Source: an uncultured Paraprevotella sp. (GTDB lineage: Bacteria; Bacteroidota; Bacteroidia; Bacteroidales; Bacteroidaceae). From it: a stretch of DNA of 6,685 nt. The DNA lies in contig URDY01000049.1 of NCBI GenBank assembly GCA_900546665.1, positions 1 through 6,685 on the forward strand. Direction: 5' to 3'. This document shows positions 6,548 to 6,685 of this stretch, in pieces (position 1 is the first letter of the stretch; each line of letters starts with the position of its first letter). The position numbers and the translations under genes are program-made. The notes under the pieces were generated by a model. It ran no database searches and was not told the origin of the DNA. It worked only from the letters and a program-made list of their open reading frames with translations.

Positions 6548-6576
6548 ATTGTTATAGATTTTTTTGTGTAGATTTG
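6548..6576 (+). promoter_or_regulatory. Possible promoter of the IS21 transposase gene
   Basis: TAGATTTG at 6569-6576 fits the -7 consensus TAnnTTTG. ATTG at 6548-6551 could serve as -33 with a 17-bp spacer, shorter than the preferred 19-20. Transcription would begin near 6583, about 40 nt before the ATG at 6624. A weak promoter would suit a transposase gene. Confidence 0.3.
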
Positions 6577-6620
6577 AGTGCCCGAGTCCTGGTGTAACGG
6601 GGATAATGATAAAATCTATA
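6553..6620. repeat. 10-bp inverted repeat in the istA leader
   Basis: TATAGATTTT (6553-6562) and AAAATCTATA (6611-6620) are perfect reverse complements separated by 48 bp. The right arm ends 3 nt before the istA start codon. A transcript starting upstream of 6553, for example from outside the element, could fold so that the start region is sequestered, whereas one starting near 6583 would lack the left arm. Protection of transposase genes from read-through transcription in this way is known for other insertion sequences; here it is only suggested by the geometry. Confidence 0.35.
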
Positions 6621-6623
6621 CAA

Positions 6624-6685
6624 ATGGATAAACGAATCAAAAACATTTTAAGATGTTATGCGGCCGGCATGGGAATCAAGGAAAC
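6624..6685 (+). CDS. istA: IS21-family transposase IstA, N-terminal fragment cut by the window edge
   Basis: Only 20 codons plus two bases are visible, starting MDKRIKNILRCYAAGMGIKE. The pattern of a short basic start, then an Ile-Leu-Arg helix, then a Gly-rich turn before a second helix, is how the N-terminal helix-turn-helix of IstA proteins begins; these are usually around 500 residues and partner with the ATPase IstB. The preceding cluster of 24-bp-spaced repeats supports the assignment more than this short peptide does. A helix-turn-helix protein of another kind is the main alternative. The start codon is the first in-frame ATG after the repeats. Confidence 0.65.
   Translation, partial: MDKRIKNILRCYAAGMGIKE

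Larger units (their letters stand above)
6429..6685 (+). mobile_element. Left end of an IS21-family insertion sequence (runs off the window)
   Basis: The right edge of the window contains the start of an IstA-like reading frame preceded by a cluster of four spaced repeats (6458-6545). IS21-family elements characteristically have several copies of a transposase-binding repeat inside each end. The exact terminus cannot be fixed: IS21 ends normally begin with TG, and TG occurs at 6429, 6440 and 6459. The earliest is given here as the outer limit. The element points away from the efflux operon. istB and the right end would lie beyond the window. Confidence 0.7.

Noticed and set aside
1..6685. CRISPR arrays, tRNA or rRNA genes
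   Set aside because: No regularly spaced repeat-spacer pattern, cloverleaf or rRNA-like stretch was seen; the only regularly spaced repeats are the four at 6458-6545, which fit an IS21 end.

Overview
The window looks like chromosomal or accessory DNA from a gut-type Bacteroidota (Bacteroides, Phocaeicola, Parabacteroides or a relative). The evidence is two promoters of the Bacteroidota -33/-7 type (TTTG-like box, 19-20 bp spacer, TAnnTTTG box), starts without strong Shine-Dalgarno sequences, AT-rich intergenic DNA and recognisable protein families. The genus cannot be fixed from this sequence alone.

Layout, left to right. (1) 1-360 holds no gene. It carries three exact 11-bp copies of ATTGTTCCCAA (two in tandem), a second 11-bp tandem repeat (TTTTCCCCACA x2), a 13-bp inverted repeat, a strong + strand terminator hairpin, and a well-formed promoter for the next gene. 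The repeats resemble integrase arm-type sites at the edge of an integrated element, which is an inference. (2) 361-1170 (+) encodes a complete Fic-domain protein with an intact active site and an N-terminal self-inhibitory motif. (3) 1171-1300 is a short gap between convergent genes, possibly containing an insertion-sequence scar. (4) 1301-6327 (-) is a four-gene operon. In transcription order it encodes a TolC-type outer-membrane channel, an EmrA/HlyD-type periplasmic adaptor, a 14-helix MFS transporter and an AraC-family regulator. (5) About 6429-6685 is the left end of an IS21-family element pointing away from the operon, with the first 20 codons of istA.

The efflux genes together form a complete tripartite pump of EmrAB-TolC architecture: MFS pump in the inner membrane, adaptor across the periplasm, and outer-membrane duct. 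The last gene of the operon is probably its own regulator. In front of the channel gene is a promoter whose -33 box is overlapped by one of two 13-bp direct repeats spaced exactly 21 bp (two helical turns), as expected for an AraC-family activator site. This suggests an autoregulated, inducible efflux operon, with the substrate unknown.

The IS21 element has landed just upstream of this control region without visibly destroying it. Its end carries four copies of a roughly 17-bp dyad spaced 23-24 bp. No clearly new system is proven here. The best candidates for follow-up are the AraC operator/feedback arrangement, the divergent MFS component and the repeat-rich left edge.
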